Of a stretch of DNA of 64,000 bases, positions 25,808 through 36,303 are shown piece by piece. The stretch's first letter is position 1, and each line of letters opens with the position of its first letter. Made by a program: the position numbers and the translations under genes. Location: the NCBI GenBank assembly GCA_025980465.1, contig JAICXJ010000012.1, positions 1 through 64,000 of the forward strand, written 5' to 3'. The stretch is from Frankiales bacterium (lineage in GTDB: Bacteria > Actinomycetota > Actinomycetes > JAFAQI01). The notes under the pieces are model-generated. The model saw only the letters and a list, made by a program, of their open reading frames with translations, did not search any database and had not been told where the DNA came from.

Positions 25808-27610
25808 CTAGCTGAATCTGTGGACCGGCCCGCGGGGCCGGCCCCTTCTCGCGGAAGCCTTGCCGCGGATGAGATGGCCGGGGCGGGCACCGGTGTCGGT
25901 GTCGGCGCGTCGAGTCGTGACGCCGTTGACCAGCGTCGCGAGGTATCCCTCGGCCCCCTGCACGATCCGACTGGCACCCGCCGGCAGGTCGTAGCGCAGC
26001 TCGGGTGCCTTGATCCGCAACCGATCGAAGTCGATGACGTTGAGGTCGGCGCGCTTGCCGACCGCCACCTCGCCGCGGTCCGCGAAGCCATACAGCTCCG
26101 CGTTCGAACCGGTCATCTTGTGCACGAGCAGCTCGATCGGCAGTTGCGGGCCCGCGGTACGGTCCCGGCCCCAGTGAGTGAGATGGAACGTCGATGCCGA
26201 GCAGTCCGAGATCAGGTTCACGTGGGCGCCGGCGTCGGAGAGGCCGGTCACGGTGTTGGGGTCGAGCATCATCTCGCGGCAGACCTCGAGGTTGCCGGCG
26301 ACGAAGTTCGATCCGAGCAGCGCATAGAACGCGCGGCCGTCCTCGGCGAGCAACAGGTCGTACATCAGCGCGGCCGCGTCGACGCTGGAGGACATCGCCT
26401 GCATCAGTACCGAGTCCTCAAACCTCGGCTCGTAGTTGACCGGCTCGGTCAACGGGAACGTCACGGCCAGGCCGGCGGTGAACAACGCCATCAGCGCGGC
26501 CGCGCCGGCCGGCATTCCTTCCAGGTCGTCGGTCTCGGACAGGATCGCGGCCTTGACCTGTGGCCGACGCAGTTCGACGACCCGCTCCGCGAGCGGCAGG
26601 TCGGCAAGCTTGCGGTATGTCGGTCGGAACATGAACAGGTGATAGGCGTCGAGGTTGGTCATCACCGTCACCGACCGCGGGATGATCTGCGGTCGCAGCA
26701 CGGCGCCCTGTGCGGTGGCCGCAGTCGCGACGTCGAGGATCGCGCGCCAGTTCTCGGGGTCGTCGAACAGCTGCGCCACCGTGAACGTCACCGGCCGACC
26801 GCTCACCTCGGCAACCGCACGCAGCAGCGGCATCTCGTCGAGCATCGTCGACCGTTCGCCGCCGAGCTGCTCGAGGCTGCCGATGGTGCCCGCCACGATC
26901 GCCTCGAACACGCCATGACCGGCCGATGCCATCGCTTCCGCGATCGCGACGAGCTCGGTCTCTGCGGCGAAGGTGCCTGGCACCGGCCTTCCGGAGCGGG
27001 CCCGGTGGCCGACGGTGCGTGAGGTGGTGAAGCCGACCGCGCCGGCTGCCATGGCCTCCTCGACGACCTTGGCCATCGCGTCGAGGTCGTCGGCAGTCGC
27101 ATCCTCGTTTGCCGCGCCGCGCTCTCCCATCACGTAGAACCGGACCGCACCGTGCGCGACCTGTGCGGCGATGTCGATCGCGTAGGAGCGCGAGTCGAGT
27201 ACGTCGAGATAGTCGGCGAACGTCTCCCAGGTGCCCCACGGCATACCCGCTGACAGCGCCGTCCCCGGGATGTCTTCGACGCCTTCCATCAGGTCGATCA
27301 GCGCGTCGTGATCGCTCGGCCGCACCGGCGCGAAGCCGACGCCGCAGTTACCCATCACGACCGTGGTCACGCCGTTCGCGGCGGATGGCTCGAGCGCGTC
27401 GTCCCAGGTCACCTGGCCGTCGTAGTGGGTGTGGACGTCGATCCACCCCGGCGTGATCAGCGCGCCGTCGGCGTCGATGCGCTCGCGAGCCTCGCCGGTG
27501 ACCGCACCGACCTCGACGATGCATCCGTCGGTGACCGCGACGTCAGCGCGGTACGGCGCGGCGCCGGTGCCGTCGACGACGGTGCCCCCAGTGATGACGA
27601 CGTCGTACAT
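25808..27610 (-). CDS. N-acyl-D-amino-acid deacylase (amidohydrolase)
   Basis: A 600-residue amidohydrolase. IDVHTHYDGQ gives the metal ligands His60 and His62, and GNCG holds Cys89, the zinc ligand typical of D-aminoacylases. GLSDAGAHVNLISD gives the late active-site Asp. The closing KRADLNVIDFDRL and GVTTRR segments are the beta-sandwich end of the family. It would remove the acyl group from N-acyl-D-amino acids or a related amide. It stands as a single gene. Confidence 0.9.
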   Translation of the reverse strand: MYDVVITGGTVVDGTGAAPYRADVAVTDGCIVEVGAVTGEARERIDADGALITPGWIDVHTHYDGQVTWDDALEPSAANGVTTVVMGNCGVGFAPVRPSDHDALIDLMEGVEDIPGTALSAGMPWGTWETFADYLDVLDSRSYAIDIAAQVAHGAVRFYVMGERGAANEDATADDLDAMAKVVEEAMAAGAVGFTTSRTVGHRARSGRPVPGTFAAETELVAIAEAMASAGHGVFEAIVAGTIGSLEQLGGERSTMLDEMPLLRAVAEVSGRPVTFTVAQLFDDPENWRAILDVATAATAQGAVLRPQIIPRSVTVMTNLDAYHLFMFRPTYRKLADLPLAERVVELRRPQVKAAILSETDDLEGMPAGAAALMALFTAGLAVTFPLTEPVNYEPRFEDSVLMQAMSSSVDAAALMYDLLLAEDGRAFYALLGSNFVAGNLEVCREMMLDPNTVTGLSDAGAHVNLISDCSASTFHLTHWGRDRTAGPQLPIELLVHKMTGSNAELYGFADRGEVAVGKRADLNVIDFDRLRIKAPELRYDLPAGASRIVQGAEGYLATLVNGVTTRRADTDTGARPGHLIRGKASARRGRPRGPVHRFS

Positions 27611-27701
27611 GCGCTGACCGCCTTGCGACTCGAGGAGGAACGTGCCCCACGGAGTATCGCGATCATGGTCTCCGCCGTCGAGTGCCGCTGCGACGTACCG
27701 G

Positions 27702-28829
27702 TCAGGAGCCGCCGGGCGCCCCTACCGGGACCTTCTCGCGAGGACGCTTGCTCGGTGGTCTTGGACCGCTCGCCGATGGTGCCGGGTAGCGGGTGCGCCA
27801 CATCGACCGGAGCTTGGTCTCGGCCGGGCGCTCGTACAGCTCGTAGACGGAAGCCGACACGACCAACGCGATGGCCAGGTCGATGAGCACGACCTTCAGG
27901 CCCAGGTGCGAGGAGGTCCGCCCGACGATGCTGCTGGAGATCTTCAACACCAACTGGTGGAACAGGTAGAAGGCGTAGGACCACTCGCCGAGCTTGACCA
28001 GCAACCAGGCCCGTGACCGGGTAGGCGATGCGGCGTCGCTGCTGGCGAGCGCGAGGATGAGTACGGCGTACGGGACGAAGGTGACTGTGCTCCACTGCGC
28101 CCATTGCGGTGCGTTTGAGCACAGGACGAATGCGGCCACCGCCAGTCCGAGCGCGGGCAGCGGCGGGATCTTCAGGGTGGGCCGGCGGATCAGCATCCGG
28201 GCGAGCAGCATGCCGGCGATGAACTCGAGGATTCGGAAGCCCGGGAAGATGTAAATCAGCCAGAACCCGAACGTGTCGCCCGGTGCCGGATCGTGGACGA
28301 TCGTGACCACCGTCAGGTTGATGGCGACGCACGCCACCGCGAGGACAGCAGCGCCGCGCACGGTGAGGGAGCGGAACGCGCGACGAAGCATTGGGAACAG
28401 CAGATAGAAGAACGCCTCGCATGACAGCGACCACGCGACGCCATTGAGCGCGTAGTAGTAGGTGCTGTTCGGGACCCAGGACTGGATCAGGAACAGGTTG
28501 GTCGCGGTGGTCCGCAGCGGAGTGGGGGATCCGTAGACGTGCCAGTAGTAGGCGTAGCCGACGAGGATCGACAGCGCGTACGCCGGGTAGATCCGAGCGA
28601 ACCGCCGCCAGTAGAAGGCGGTCGGTCGATCCGCCGGGGCTCGGGTGGCCGACCACTCCAGGACGAAGCCGCTGAGAATGAAGAAGAACGAGACCGCGGT
28701 GGCCCCCGTCCCGGCGATCGCAAGCCCGCCGGCGGAATGACGCCAAAAGACGGCCAGAGCGGCGAAGCCGCGGCACACGGTGAGACTGGGGAGTCGGCCG
28801 ACAGGCGCTCGCGATCGGTGTCGGCCCAT
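27702..28829 (-). CDS. Acyltransferase family 3 membrane protein (OafA-like)
   Basis: A 375-residue polytopic protein with about ten membrane segments. LTVCRGFAALAVFWRHS near the N-terminus holds the conserved Arg and His of acyltransferase 3 proteins, and FFFILSGFVLEWSAT and RRFARIYPAY follow as usual. Such enzymes O-acylate sugars or lipids at the membrane. ATG 28829 is preferred; a TTG at 28862 is possible. Neither has a clear ribosome site. The C-terminal tail is basic and cytoplasmic. Confidence 0.88.
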   Translation of the reverse strand: MGRHRSRAPVGRLPSLTVCRGFAALAVFWRHSAGGLAIAGTGATAVSFFFILSGFVLEWSATRAPADRPTAFYWRRFARIYPAYALSILVGYAYYWHVYGSPTPLRTTATNLFLIQSWVPNSTYYYALNGVAWSLSCEAFFYLLFPMLRRAFRSLTVRGAAVLAVACVAINLTVVTIVHDPAPGDTFGFWLIYIFPGFRILEFIAGMLLARMLIRRPTLKIPPLPALGLAVAAFVLCSNAPQWAQWSTVTFVPYAVLILALASSDAASPTRSRAWLLVKLGEWSYAFYLFHQLVLKISSSIVGRTSSHLGLKVVLIDLAIALVVSASVYELYERPAETKLRSMWRTRYPAPSASGPRPPSKRPREKVPVGAPGGS

Positions 28830-28920
28830 CAGGAGCCAGTTTCCCCGACCAGGCCATTTCAAACGGTGATTGGGGGGCGCCAGCGGCGTGTCCCGACCCG
28901 CCGGGCTCTTCGCGGCCGCG

Positions 28921-29709
28921 CTATCGCGCCGGCGGGACCAATGCCGCGAGAAACACCACGATCGGTCGGTACGGCGTCATGATCGGCGCAATCGACTCGA
29001 TCAGCCGGTTCCGGGCCTCCACCGCTTCGTCGGGGCCGAGCCGGCGCAGCCAGGGCGCGAACTGGGCCTGACCGAGCCGGTAGTCGACGAGCTGCTGCGC
29101 GGTGGTGACGCCGACTTCGACCGGTCGCTCACCTACCGCTACGTCGATCAAGCCGCAGCCGGCGGCGACCCGCCGCATGCGGTTGGCCGTCCCCAGCAAC
29201 GGTGTCGCATGCTGCTTGAGCTCGGCGTACCAATCCGGCGGCGTCCAGCCGTGGCTACGAGCGGCGTCGTCGAGCGCATCGCGCACCTCGCTGCGGCTGT
29301 CGTTCGAGTACGCGCTCGCGAGCAGTGCACCAGCTGGCCGCACCACTCGCATGGCTTCGGCGATGCCGGCTGCCGGATCCCGCAGATGGTTGAACACGAA
29401 TGCCGCCACTGCGTCGTCGACCGTGTTGGTCTGCACCGGAAGCCGGGTGACGTCGCCGACCGCGGCGGGCGGGCGATCTGCTGCGTGCCAGGACAGCATC
29501 GGGTGCGACAGGTCGACCGCCAGGGTCTGGGCGCCGAGCTCGGCCAGCGCCGTACTCGCCGCGCCCGTGCCGGCGCCGATGTCGAGCACGGTGCGCCCCG
29601 CTAGGGAGTGCGGGGCGAGGGCGAGGAGTTCGCGCGCGACCGGGCGGTAGACGAGCTCGGCCCCGCCGGCCCAGCCACTCGCCGCTACCGCGTAGTTGTC
29701 GACGGTCAC
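28921..29709 (-). CDS. SAM-dependent methyltransferase
   Basis: A 262-residue class I methyltransferase. VLDIGAGTGAAS is motif I, LAVDLSHPML the acidic motif, and MRVVRPAGALLASAY the later strand. GTG 29709 overlaps the stop of the phosphotransferase gene by 4 bp (GTGA), so both are made together. The substrate is unknown. The pairing with a small-molecule kinase suggests modification of a common compound. Confidence 0.88.
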   Translation of the reverse strand: MTVDNYAVAASGWAGGAELVYRPVARELLALAPHSLAGRTVLDIGAGTGAASTALAELGAQTLAVDLSHPMLSWHAADRPPAAVGDVTRLPVQTNTVDDAVAAFVFNHLRDPAAGIAEAMRVVRPAGALLASAYSNDSRSEVRDALDDAARSHGWTPPDWYAELKQHATPLLGTANRMRRVAAGCGLIDVAVGERPVEVGVTTAQQLVDYRLGQAQFAPWLRRLGPDEAVEARNRLIESIAPIMTPYRPIVVFLAALVPPAR

Positions 29710-30740
29710 GGCACGGGCAGGTCCAGCTGCTGGCGTTCGATCGCGGTGATGACCCGCTGCTCCCACCAGCGGAGCTCGGCCTCGTCGCCGATCGCCTTCT
29801 CCCATCCGAAAGTCACCATGATCCCGATCACGCACAGGTCCAGCTGGGTGTCGAACCAGCTTCCGGTGTCGATGCCCGCTCGTTCGAGCGCGTCCTGGAG
29901 CCGCGCGATCGTGGCTTCCTTCGACTCCGGCAGCCGAGCCCGGTTGAGGGCGAGATACCAGCACAGGTCCCAGCAGGCGGGACCGCTGCCCGGGTAGGCC
30001 CAGTCGAGCAGGATGGTGCGGCCGTCCGGGTGGCTGCCGAGGTTGCCCATCTTCCAGTCGCCGTGCAGGAAGGTGGCAGGTGTCGCTGCGATCGGCTCGG
30101 CGATCAGCCCTGGCTGCTCCCACACCGCCTGGGCGATCGAGGACAGCAGCGGTGAGAGCGTCGGTAGCGACCGCCAACCGAGGTCGGCGGCGACGATCGG
30201 CCCGGGTGGGTCGGCGACGGCGAGCTCCCGCCCGACGTTGTCGCCGCTGAAGAACCGCAGCCGCTCGGCCATCGTCGTCAGCCCGCCGACGGTGTCCTCC
30301 CAATTCCAGAATCGCGCCGAGAGCTGCGCGAGGTGGTCGATGAAGTTGGCGTGCTGGATCTCGGGGATGACGGCGTCGCCTTCCGGCACCAGGCAATCGG
30401 TGACATCGCGCATGACGGTGGTGAGCACCGCCTCGTCGCCGGCGCCGTCGAGTTGCATCGCGACGACGGCGTGATCGATGCAGTTCGGCGCTTCGGCCAT
30501 CACCCCGGCCTGCCAGATCAGGTACGGCCGGTGCACGTGGTCGCCGGTCACCCGCATCACCCAGTCGTCGGCAGGCGACAGCCGTTTGACGAAGTAGGAG
30601 TCGTCATCGACGACCACCCGCTCGAACGTCGACGAGCTCTTCCCGTCAGCGGGTTGCAGCACTTCGCGGGAGGTCGCCCGCGAGAGTAGGTCGGTCACGG
30701 TCGCCGTCGTCACGGCCACATCCTGATTGCCCCCCACCAT
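29706..30740 (-). CDS. Aminoglycoside-phosphotransferase-like kinase
   Basis: A 344-residue protein of the APH/ecdysteroid-kinase type. The catalytic loop HGDWKMGN has Asp228, and LLDWAYPGSGPACWDLCWYL gives the metal-binding Asp and the following conserved segment. SYFVKRL near residue 50 is the ATP-binding lysine. The family phosphorylates small hydroxyl compounds. It is translationally coupled to a methyltransferase gene. ATG 30740 lacks a clear ribosome site; a nearby downstream GTG could be used. Confidence 0.86.
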   Translation of the reverse strand: MVGGNQDVAVTTATVTDLLSRATSREVLQPADGKSSSTFERVVVDDDSYFVKRLSPADDWVMRVTGDHVHRPYLIWQAGVMAEAPNCIDHAVVAMQLDGAGDEAVLTTVMRDVTDCLVPEGDAVIPEIQHANFIDHLAQLSARFWNWEDTVGGLTTMAERLRFFSGDNVGRELAVADPPGPIVAADLGWRSLPTLSPLLSSIAQAVWEQPGLIAEPIAATPATFLHGDWKMGNLGSHPDGRTILLDWAYPGSGPACWDLCWYLALNRARLPESKEATIARLQDALERAGIDTGSWFDTQLDLCVIGIMVTFGWEKAIGDEAELRWWEQRVITAIERQQLDLPVP

Positions 30741-30781
30741 GCGGTCAGGGTAGGCGCGCGGTCAGGAAGAAACCAGCCTCG

Positions 30782-31756
30782 CTACCGACGCACGGAGTAG
30801 GTGGTGTCGGGGTCGATCGCGTTCATCTCGACACACAGCCGATCGATCAGCGCATTGCCTTGCGCGGTCAACTCGGCGCCAGTGCCGGCGAGTACCGGCA
30901 GGTCCGGGATCAGCGAGTAGCTGGGGATGGTCGCACCGAGCACTCGGCCGGCCGCGAGTGCGATCACGGTCTTCGGATGCGACATGAGCCGCAACGTGCC
31001 GAGCGTCGGCGGCTCGATCATCTGGGTGCCGTCGCCGGTAACCCGGTTGCTGGTCGCGCTCGGCGCGGCCGTGACGACGAACCCGCCCGTGTCGAGGGTC
31101 TCGGCGATGTCGGTGCGCACGATCGCGTTGTGCTGGGTGATCCGCTCGCCCGACACCAGCTCCACGTAGGAGGAGTCCCGCACATTCGCGGTCCGCGGCG
31201 TGACGTACCAGACCTTGTCGCACGCCCAGTCGAGGGCGTCGGCAAGACACACCAGATCCTCGCCGAACCGCTTTCCGCGACCACTGATGCCATGGCTGAT
31301 CACGATCCCCATCCGCGGCGAGTAGCCGAGCTCGGACAGGACGATGTACGCCGTCGCATGCAGCAGGCCGATGTCGAGCAGTGGCCCGTGCGGTACGGCG
31401 TTGAACGCGTTGCCGCCGGACTCCAGGTGTTCACCGATTCGGTCGTAGACGGCGACGGCCTTCGGGTCGGCCAGCACCTGCTCGACGAGACGTGCGAAGC
31501 GCGGATCGATCAGGCACGCCATCGAGTTCACGAAGTCCGGGCCTTTTGCGGTGCCGGTCGAGAAGTACGCGTCCTGCGCCGGGTAGTTGTCGGGATCGAC
31601 CTTCAGTCCCTCGACATCTCCGTCGTCGTGCTGCGCGGATAGCTCGATGGAAGCCTCGATGCGCTCGACGTTCGGGTAGTCCATCGGGTAGGCGTACTGC
31701 CGCCCGTTGCGATCGGCCTCCTGGATCGAGACGCCGGCGACGGATCGCGTGATCAT
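30782..31756 (-). CDS. Conserved-looking hypothetical protein
   Basis: A 324-residue protein with no family I recognise. It has no signal peptide; hydrophobic stretches (GLLHATAYIVLSELG, KTVIALAAGRVLGATIP) look buried rather than membrane-spanning. Noticeable motifs are SHGISGRGKRFGED and a central RDSSYVELVSGERI segment. The composition and codon use match the neighbours, so it is a real gene. ATG 31756 gives the most compact start, but no ribosome site is clear. It lies between the kinase and a zinc-ribbon membrane protein. Confidence 0.72.
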   Translation of the reverse strand: MITRSVAGVSIQEADRNGRQYAYPMDYPNVERIEASIELSAQHDDGDVEGLKVDPDNYPAQDAYFSTGTAKGPDFVNSMACLIDPRFARLVEQVLADPKAVAVYDRIGEHLESGGNAFNAVPHGPLLDIGLLHATAYIVLSELGYSPRMGIVISHGISGRGKRFGEDLVCLADALDWACDKVWYVTPRTANVRDSSYVELVSGERITQHNAIVRTDIAETLDTGGFVVTAAPSATSNRVTGDGTQMIEPPTLGTLRLMSHPKTVIALAAGRVLGATIPSYSLIPDLPVLAGTGAELTAQGNALIDRLCVEMNAIDPDTTYSVRR

Positions 31757-31838
31757 CCCGCGAGCATATGGAGGTTTCTGCTGGAGTCGACGGTTACTGA
31801 CGAGTACGACGCGAGGCCCTGCTGATGACGGCGCGGTC

Positions 31839-32672
31839 TCACCCCGCGGGAATGGTGGGCAGTGTCGGCGCGATCGCACTAATGATCGCGACGGTCCCTC
31901 CGGTGACCACCGCGCCGGCAGCCACTAGCGCACCGACCCGCCGCGGTGTGGCATCGGACCAGATGACCGAACTTCCCGAGATGAAGGCCAAGCCGAGGCA
32001 GATCCAGGTCGTGATGAAGCCGGTCTGGACCATGCCGTAGGTGATGATCTGGTGCGAGAACGGCAGGTTGAGGATGTTGCCGGTGACGATTCCCATCACG
32101 GCGAGGCCGAGCAGCAGCGCAAGCCCCTGCGAGGCATCCGACCGCGCGAGGAAGATCGCTATCGCCAGGACTGCCAACAAGATCAGGATGATCATCTCGG
32201 CTTGATACGCGGGCACGGACTTGGGCGGCAGCTCCAACAAGCCCCACTTCACAAGCCACGCCGGCGGGTTGTGCATCTTCGCGGCGATGTAGCTCGTGAT
32301 GCTGATCGCAAGGACGGCGAGCGCTGCGAGCAGCCGGATGAGGGGTAGCGCGTCTATGGGAGCAGTGGTCGACCTCGGCCGTGGCTGCTCCAGCCGGGGC
32401 GGTGCCGGCTGCGGCACGACGACGCGCGGAGCCGGGTGCGCCTGCTGCGGGAGTATCTGTACCTCCGGCGGGGTCGCCACGGCGGTTGGCGCGGCTAGCG
32501 GCGCTGCCGCGGATCCGGCCTCCTGCAGGTCGGGTGCAGGGCGGGGCTGCGCCAGGCGGCGCTGCCAGGGATTCGGTGGCGGTGCCGCGTCACTCGCCAC
32601 AGCGGTGCCGCAGAACGAGCAATATTCACCGTTGGGCTCGAGCCGAGTACCGCATCGGTTGCACGACGGCAT
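31839..32672 (-). CDS. Zinc-ribbon membrane protein
   Basis: A 277-residue protein. Residues 4-21 form a zinc ribbon with CxxC pairs (Cys4, Cys7, Cys18, Cys21). A Pro/Ala-rich linker runs to about residue 105, followed by four or five membrane helices (LLAALAVLAISITSYIA, MIILILLAVLAIAIFLA and others). ATG 32672 is chosen because the zinc ribbon starts there and a purine-rich GGGGG site precedes it. The function is unknown. Confidence 0.8.
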   Translation of the reverse strand: MPSCNRCGTRLEPNGEYCSFCGTAVASDAAPPPNPWQRRLAQPRPAPDLQEAGSAAAPLAAPTAVATPPEVQILPQQAHPAPRVVVPQPAPPRLEQPRPRSTTAPIDALPLIRLLAALAVLAISITSYIAAKMHNPPAWLVKWGLLELPPKSVPAYQAEMIILILLAVLAIAIFLARSDASQGLALLLGLAVMGIVTGNILNLPFSHQIITYGMVQTGFITTWICLGLAFISGSSVIWSDATPRRVGALVAAGAVVTGGTVAIISAIAPTLPTIPAG

Positions 32673-32786
32673 TTCTGGCCCCCTTGATCGAACTTCCCCG
32701 ACTGATTGTGCCGCATTAATGATCATCGAGATTGCGATCAGCGGTCTTGGTGAGGCCGCGAAGTCGCTTTTGCCGGTGCAAATCCG

Positions 32787-34193
32787 TCAAAGGGTGCGGA
32801 GGATGTCGTCAACCCGTTCGCGGGCGTCGCCGAAGAGCATTCGGGTGTTGTCCTTGAAGAACAGCGGGTTCTGCACCCCGGCGTACCCGGTGTTCATCGA
32901 GCGCTTGAAGACGATCACCGTCTCCGCCTCCCACACGTGCAGCACCGGCATCCCAGCGATGGGCGAGTGCGGATCGTCCATCGCCGCCGGGTTCACGGTG
33001 TCGTTCGCGCCGATGACGAGGACGACGGAGGTCTGCGGGAAGTCACCATTGATCTCGTCCATCTCGAGAACGATGTCGTAGGGAACCTTGGCCTCAGCGA
33101 GCAACACGTTCATGTGGCCGGGCAGCCGACCGGCCACCGGGTGAATTCCGAACCGCACCTCGATGCCACGGTCACGCAGTTTCGAGGCGAGCTCGGCGAC
33201 TGGGTACTGCGCCTGTGCCACGGCCATGCCATAGCCGGGGGTGATGATGACCGACCGGGAGGTGCGCAGCAGCTCGGCGGCGTCGAAGACGTTGATCTCG
33301 GTGTAGTCGCCGTAGTCCTCGTCGCCTGGTGGTGCGACCTCGATGCCGAACCCGCCGGCGATGACTGAGATGAAGCTGCGGTTCATCGCCGTGCACATGA
33401 TGTAGGACAGATAGGCGCCCGAGGATCCGACCAGCGCGCCGGTCACGATCAGCAGGTTGTTGTTGAGCAGGAAGCCCGACGCCGCGGCGGCCCAACCCGA
33501 GTAACTGTTGAGCATCGACACGACCACCGGCATGTCGCCACCGCCGATCGAGATGACGAGGTGCCAGCCGAGCAGCAGCGCCACGATCGTGACCGCGACG
33601 AGCAAGCCGAGGTTCGGCGACGCAACGAACGCGATCGTGAGCGTGAAGAAGGCCACCAGCGCGCCGAGATTCAAGACGTTCTTGCCGGGCAGCGTCAGCG
33701 GCCGCGACTTCATCTGCTCCGACAGCTTGCCGAAGGCGACAATCGAGCCGGTGAATGTCACCGCACCGATGAACACACCGATGAACACCTCGGCGTGGTG
33801 GATGTGCACCAGGTCGGGTGCGATCTCGGTCTGCCGCGTCCCCTTTGCCTCGACGCTGTAGTAGCCGTCCCAGCCGACCAGTACGGCGGCGAGGCCGACG
33901 AAGCTGTGCAGCATCGCGATCAGCTCGGGCATGCCGGTCATCTCGACGACGCGGGCCCGCCACAGCCCGATGCCGGCGCCGGTCGCCATCCCGATCACGA
34001 GCAGGCCGATGCCGGTGGCGGCAATCGATCGTGATGCCAGCCCGATCGTGGCGGCGAGGGCGATCGCCATCCCGGCGATGCCGAAGACGACACCGGAGCG
34101 CGACGTCTCGTGCCGCGACAACCCGGCCAGCGACAGGATGAACAAGACCGCTGCGACGATTTCGGCGGACTGAGTCACCGACAGCGCGGTCAT
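32787..34193 (-). CDS. pntB: NAD(P) transhydrogenase subunit beta
   Basis: A 468-residue membrane protein. The first 260 residues hold the membrane helices of the proton channel; residues 290-468 are the NADP(H)-binding domain ([34 protein letters not shown], then [14 protein letters not shown]). PntAB couples proton flow to hydride transfer from NADH to NADP+. It follows pntA by 21 bases; a GAGGTGAGG site precedes ATG 34193. Confidence 0.97.
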   Translation of the reverse strand: MTALSVTQSAEIVAAVLFILSLAGLSRHETSRSGVVFGIAGMAIALAATIGLASRSIAATGIGLLVIGMATGAGIGLWRARVVEMTGMPELIAMLHSFVGLAAVLVGWDGYYSVEAKGTRQTEIAPDLVHIHHAEVFIGVFIGAVTFTGSIVAFGKLSEQMKSRPLTLPGKNVLNLGALVAFFTLTIAFVASPNLGLLVAVTIVALLLGWHLVISIGGGDMPVVVSMLNSYSGWAAAASGFLLNNNLLIVTGALVGSSGAYLSYIMCTAMNRSFISVIAGGFGIEVAPPGDEDYGDYTEINVFDAAELLRTSRSVIITPGYGMAVAQAQYPVAELASKLRDRGIEVRFGIHPVAGRLPGHMNVLLAEAKVPYDIVLEMDEINGDFPQTSVVLVIGANDTVNPAAMDDPHSPIAGMPVLHVWEAETVIVFKRSMNTGYAGVQNPLFFKDNTRMLFGDARERVDDILRTL

Positions 34194-34214
34194 CGCCGCC
34201 TCACCTCGGCGTCG

Positions 34215-35756
34215 TCACGATCGGGTGAACATGCTGAGCATCCGGCGGGTCACCGCGAAGCCACCGAAGATGTTGATGCTGGCGAGCAGGATCGCGACGA
34301 ACGACAGGATTGTGATCGTGGTGTCGTGATGGCCGATCTGCAGCAGTGCGCCGACCACAATGATTCCGGAGATCGCGTTCGTCACCGACATCAGCGGCGT
34401 GTGAAGCGCGTGGTGCACGTTGCCGATCACGTAGTAGCCGATGACGATCGCAAGGACGAACACAGTGAAGTTCGTGATCAGCTGAGTCGGCGCGAATGCG
34501 GTGAGCAGGAACAGCACGACCGCGGCAGCCGCGACCAGCCGGTAGCGGCGGAGCGGGGAGGCAAGCGACTTCTCCGCCGTACCTGGTGCCTCCGCGACCG
34601 GCGGCTGTGCAGTCGGTGCGGGCGCCGCTGAGACGGCTACCGGAGGTGGCGGCCAGGTCAGCTCGCCGTTCCTCACCACCGTCATCGACCGTTGGACCAC
34701 ATCGTCGAAGTCGATGACGAGCTCGCCGTCCCGGGCCGGGGTCAGCAACTCCATCAGGTTGACGACGTTGGTGCCGAACAGCTGCGACGCCTGCGACGGC
34801 AGCCGGGCCGGCAGGTCGGTGTACCCGATGATCATCACCGCGTTGTCCGTGACGACGACCTCTCCCGGCTTTGAGCCCTCGACATTGCCGCCCTGGGCCG
34901 CCGCCATATCGACGACGACGCTCCCCTGCCGCATCGAGTGAAGATGGTCGGCGGTGATCAGTCGCGGGGCTTGCCGCCCGGGGATCAGTGCCGTCGTGAT
35001 GATGATGTCGACGTCCGCCGCCTGCTCGGCGTAGATCTCTGCCGCCCGGGTGTCGTACGCCGCGGAAGTCTCGCGGGCGTAGCCGGTGGCGCTGACCTCC
35101 TGCGTGACGTCGACGGCGAGGTACTCGCCGCCCATCGACGCCACCTCCTCGGCCACCTCGGGCCGCGGGTCGGTCGCCCGCACGATCGCGCCGAGGCTGC
35201 GCGCCGCACCGATCGCGGCGAGGCCGGCGACCCCGGCACCCACGACCAGCACCTTGGCCGGCGGGATCTTGCCCGCTGCGGTGACCTGGCCGGCGAACTG
35301 GCGTCCGAAGGCATGCGCCGCCTCGATCACGGCTCGGTAGCCGGCGATGTTGGCCATCGACGACAGCACGTCGAGGGACTGCGCCCGGGAGATCCGCGGC
35401 ACGGCATCCATCGCGAGCACGGTGATCGGTCGGGCGGCGAGCCGGTCGACCAGCTCAGGATTCAGGCCCGGCGAGATCATGCCGATCAGCGTCGCGCCGT
35501 CGGCGAGCCGATCGATCTCCTCGGGCGTCGGCGGGTTGATCTTGACGACGATCTCGCAGCTCCAGACCTCCGCCTGGTCGCCGACCTGCGCCCCTGCCAC
35601 CAGGTACGCACCGTCGGTGTGGCTCGACCCGGCGCCAGCGCCCTGCTCGACGACGACGTCGTATCCGAGCCGGATCAGCTTCTGGACCGTGTTCGGAGTG
35701 GCCGCGACCCGCGTCTCGCCCGGCGAGCTCTCAGCGACGATCCCGATTCGATGCAT
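34215..35756 (-). CDS. pntA: NAD(P) transhydrogenase subunit alpha, single-chain form
   Basis: A 513-residue protein starting at ATG 35756. Residues 1-385 are the NAD(H)-binding domain: [20 protein letters not shown] at 120-139 is the RQD-loop region, and GAGVAG is at 173-178. A Pro/Ala linker (about 390-420) leads to four membrane helices at the C-terminus. So the two parts that are separate PntAA and PntAB proteins in mycobacteria are one chain here, as in enterobacteria. An ORF extending upstream to 36875 is antisense to other genes and rejected. Confidence 0.97.
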   Translation of the reverse strand: MHRIGIVAESSPGETRVAATPNTVQKLIRLGYDVVVEQGAGAGSSHTDGAYLVAGAQVGDQAEVWSCEIVVKINPPTPEEIDRLADGATLIGMISPGLNPELVDRLAARPITVLAMDAVPRISRAQSLDVLSSMANIAGYRAVIEAAHAFGRQFAGQVTAAGKIPPAKVLVVGAGVAGLAAIGAARSLGAIVRATDPRPEVAEEVASMGGEYLAVDVTQEVSATGYARETSAAYDTRAAEIYAEQAADVDIIITTALIPGRQAPRLITADHLHSMRQGSVVVDMAAAQGGNVEGSKPGEVVVTDNAVMIIGYTDLPARLPSQASQLFGTNVVNLMELLTPARDGELVIDFDDVVQRSMTVVRNGELTWPPPPVAVSAAPAPTAQPPVAEAPGTAEKSLASPLRRYRLVAAAAVVLFLLTAFAPTQLITNFTVFVLAIVIGYYVIGNVHHALHTPLMSVTNAISGIIVVGALLQIGHHDTTITILSFVAILLASINIFGGFAVTRRMLSMFTRS

Positions 35757-35816
35757 CAGTGCTGAAACTATCGGGGGTCGGCGACGTCGACATAGCATTC
35801 CGAACCGGAGGTCGCC

Positions 35817-36278
35817 ATGTTGCTCGATGGGTTCAACCACGTGGCCGTGATCACGGGTGATACCGCCCGATTCCTGGAGTTCTACCAGGGGGTGTTCGAG
35901 GCTGAGGTCGTCACTGAGATGCGGATGGGCGACGAGGGCGTGCTGACGATGGTGAATCTGGGCGACGGCCGCGACTGGAACGTATTCGAGCACTTCGGCA
36001 AGCCCACTCCCGAGCACGCCCCGATGTTCGGCCGTGGTCCGCTCGACCACCTCGGCCTGCAGGCAGCTTCGCTCGACGCCTTCGAGGAGATCCGTCGCCG
36101 TCTGATCGAGCGTGGCGCCGCCGACGAGTTCGTCACCGACTTCGGGCCGGTCCTGTCGATGTTCTTCACCGACCCGGACGGTCTGGAGCTCGAGGTGTGC
36201 GTGACCAACCCTGACTGGGAGCCAGGCGTATTCAATCCACCAGGTACGCCGGCAACGCGGTTCGTCACGGCGACCTGA
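35817..36278 (+). CDS. VOC (glyoxalase/dioxygenase-fold) protein
   Basis: A 153-residue vicinal-oxygen-chelate protein. [10 protein letters not shown] begins the first beta-alpha-beta-beta-beta unit and [12 protein letters not shown] the second; the last unit ends [16 protein letters not shown]. His8, His in LDHLG and Glu in LELEV are the likely metal ligands. ATG 35817 has a CCGGAGG site. The substrate is unknown. It lies between pntA and an acyl-CoA ligase gene on the plus strand. Confidence 0.9.
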   Translation: MLLDGFNHVAVITGDTARFLEFYQGVFEAEVVTEMRMGDEGVLTMVNLGDGRDWNVFEHFGKPTPEHAPMFGRGPLDHLGLQAASLDAFEEIRRRLIERGAADEFVTDFGPVLSMFFTDPDGLELEVCVTNPDWEPGVFNPPGTPATRFVTAT

Positions 36279-36303
36279 CCCTGCCGCACGGAATGATGCC
36301 CGA

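Noticed and set aside
28862..28920. Extra small gene between the acyltransferase and methyltransferase genes
   Set aside because: No frame with a ribosome site or good codon pattern in this gap.
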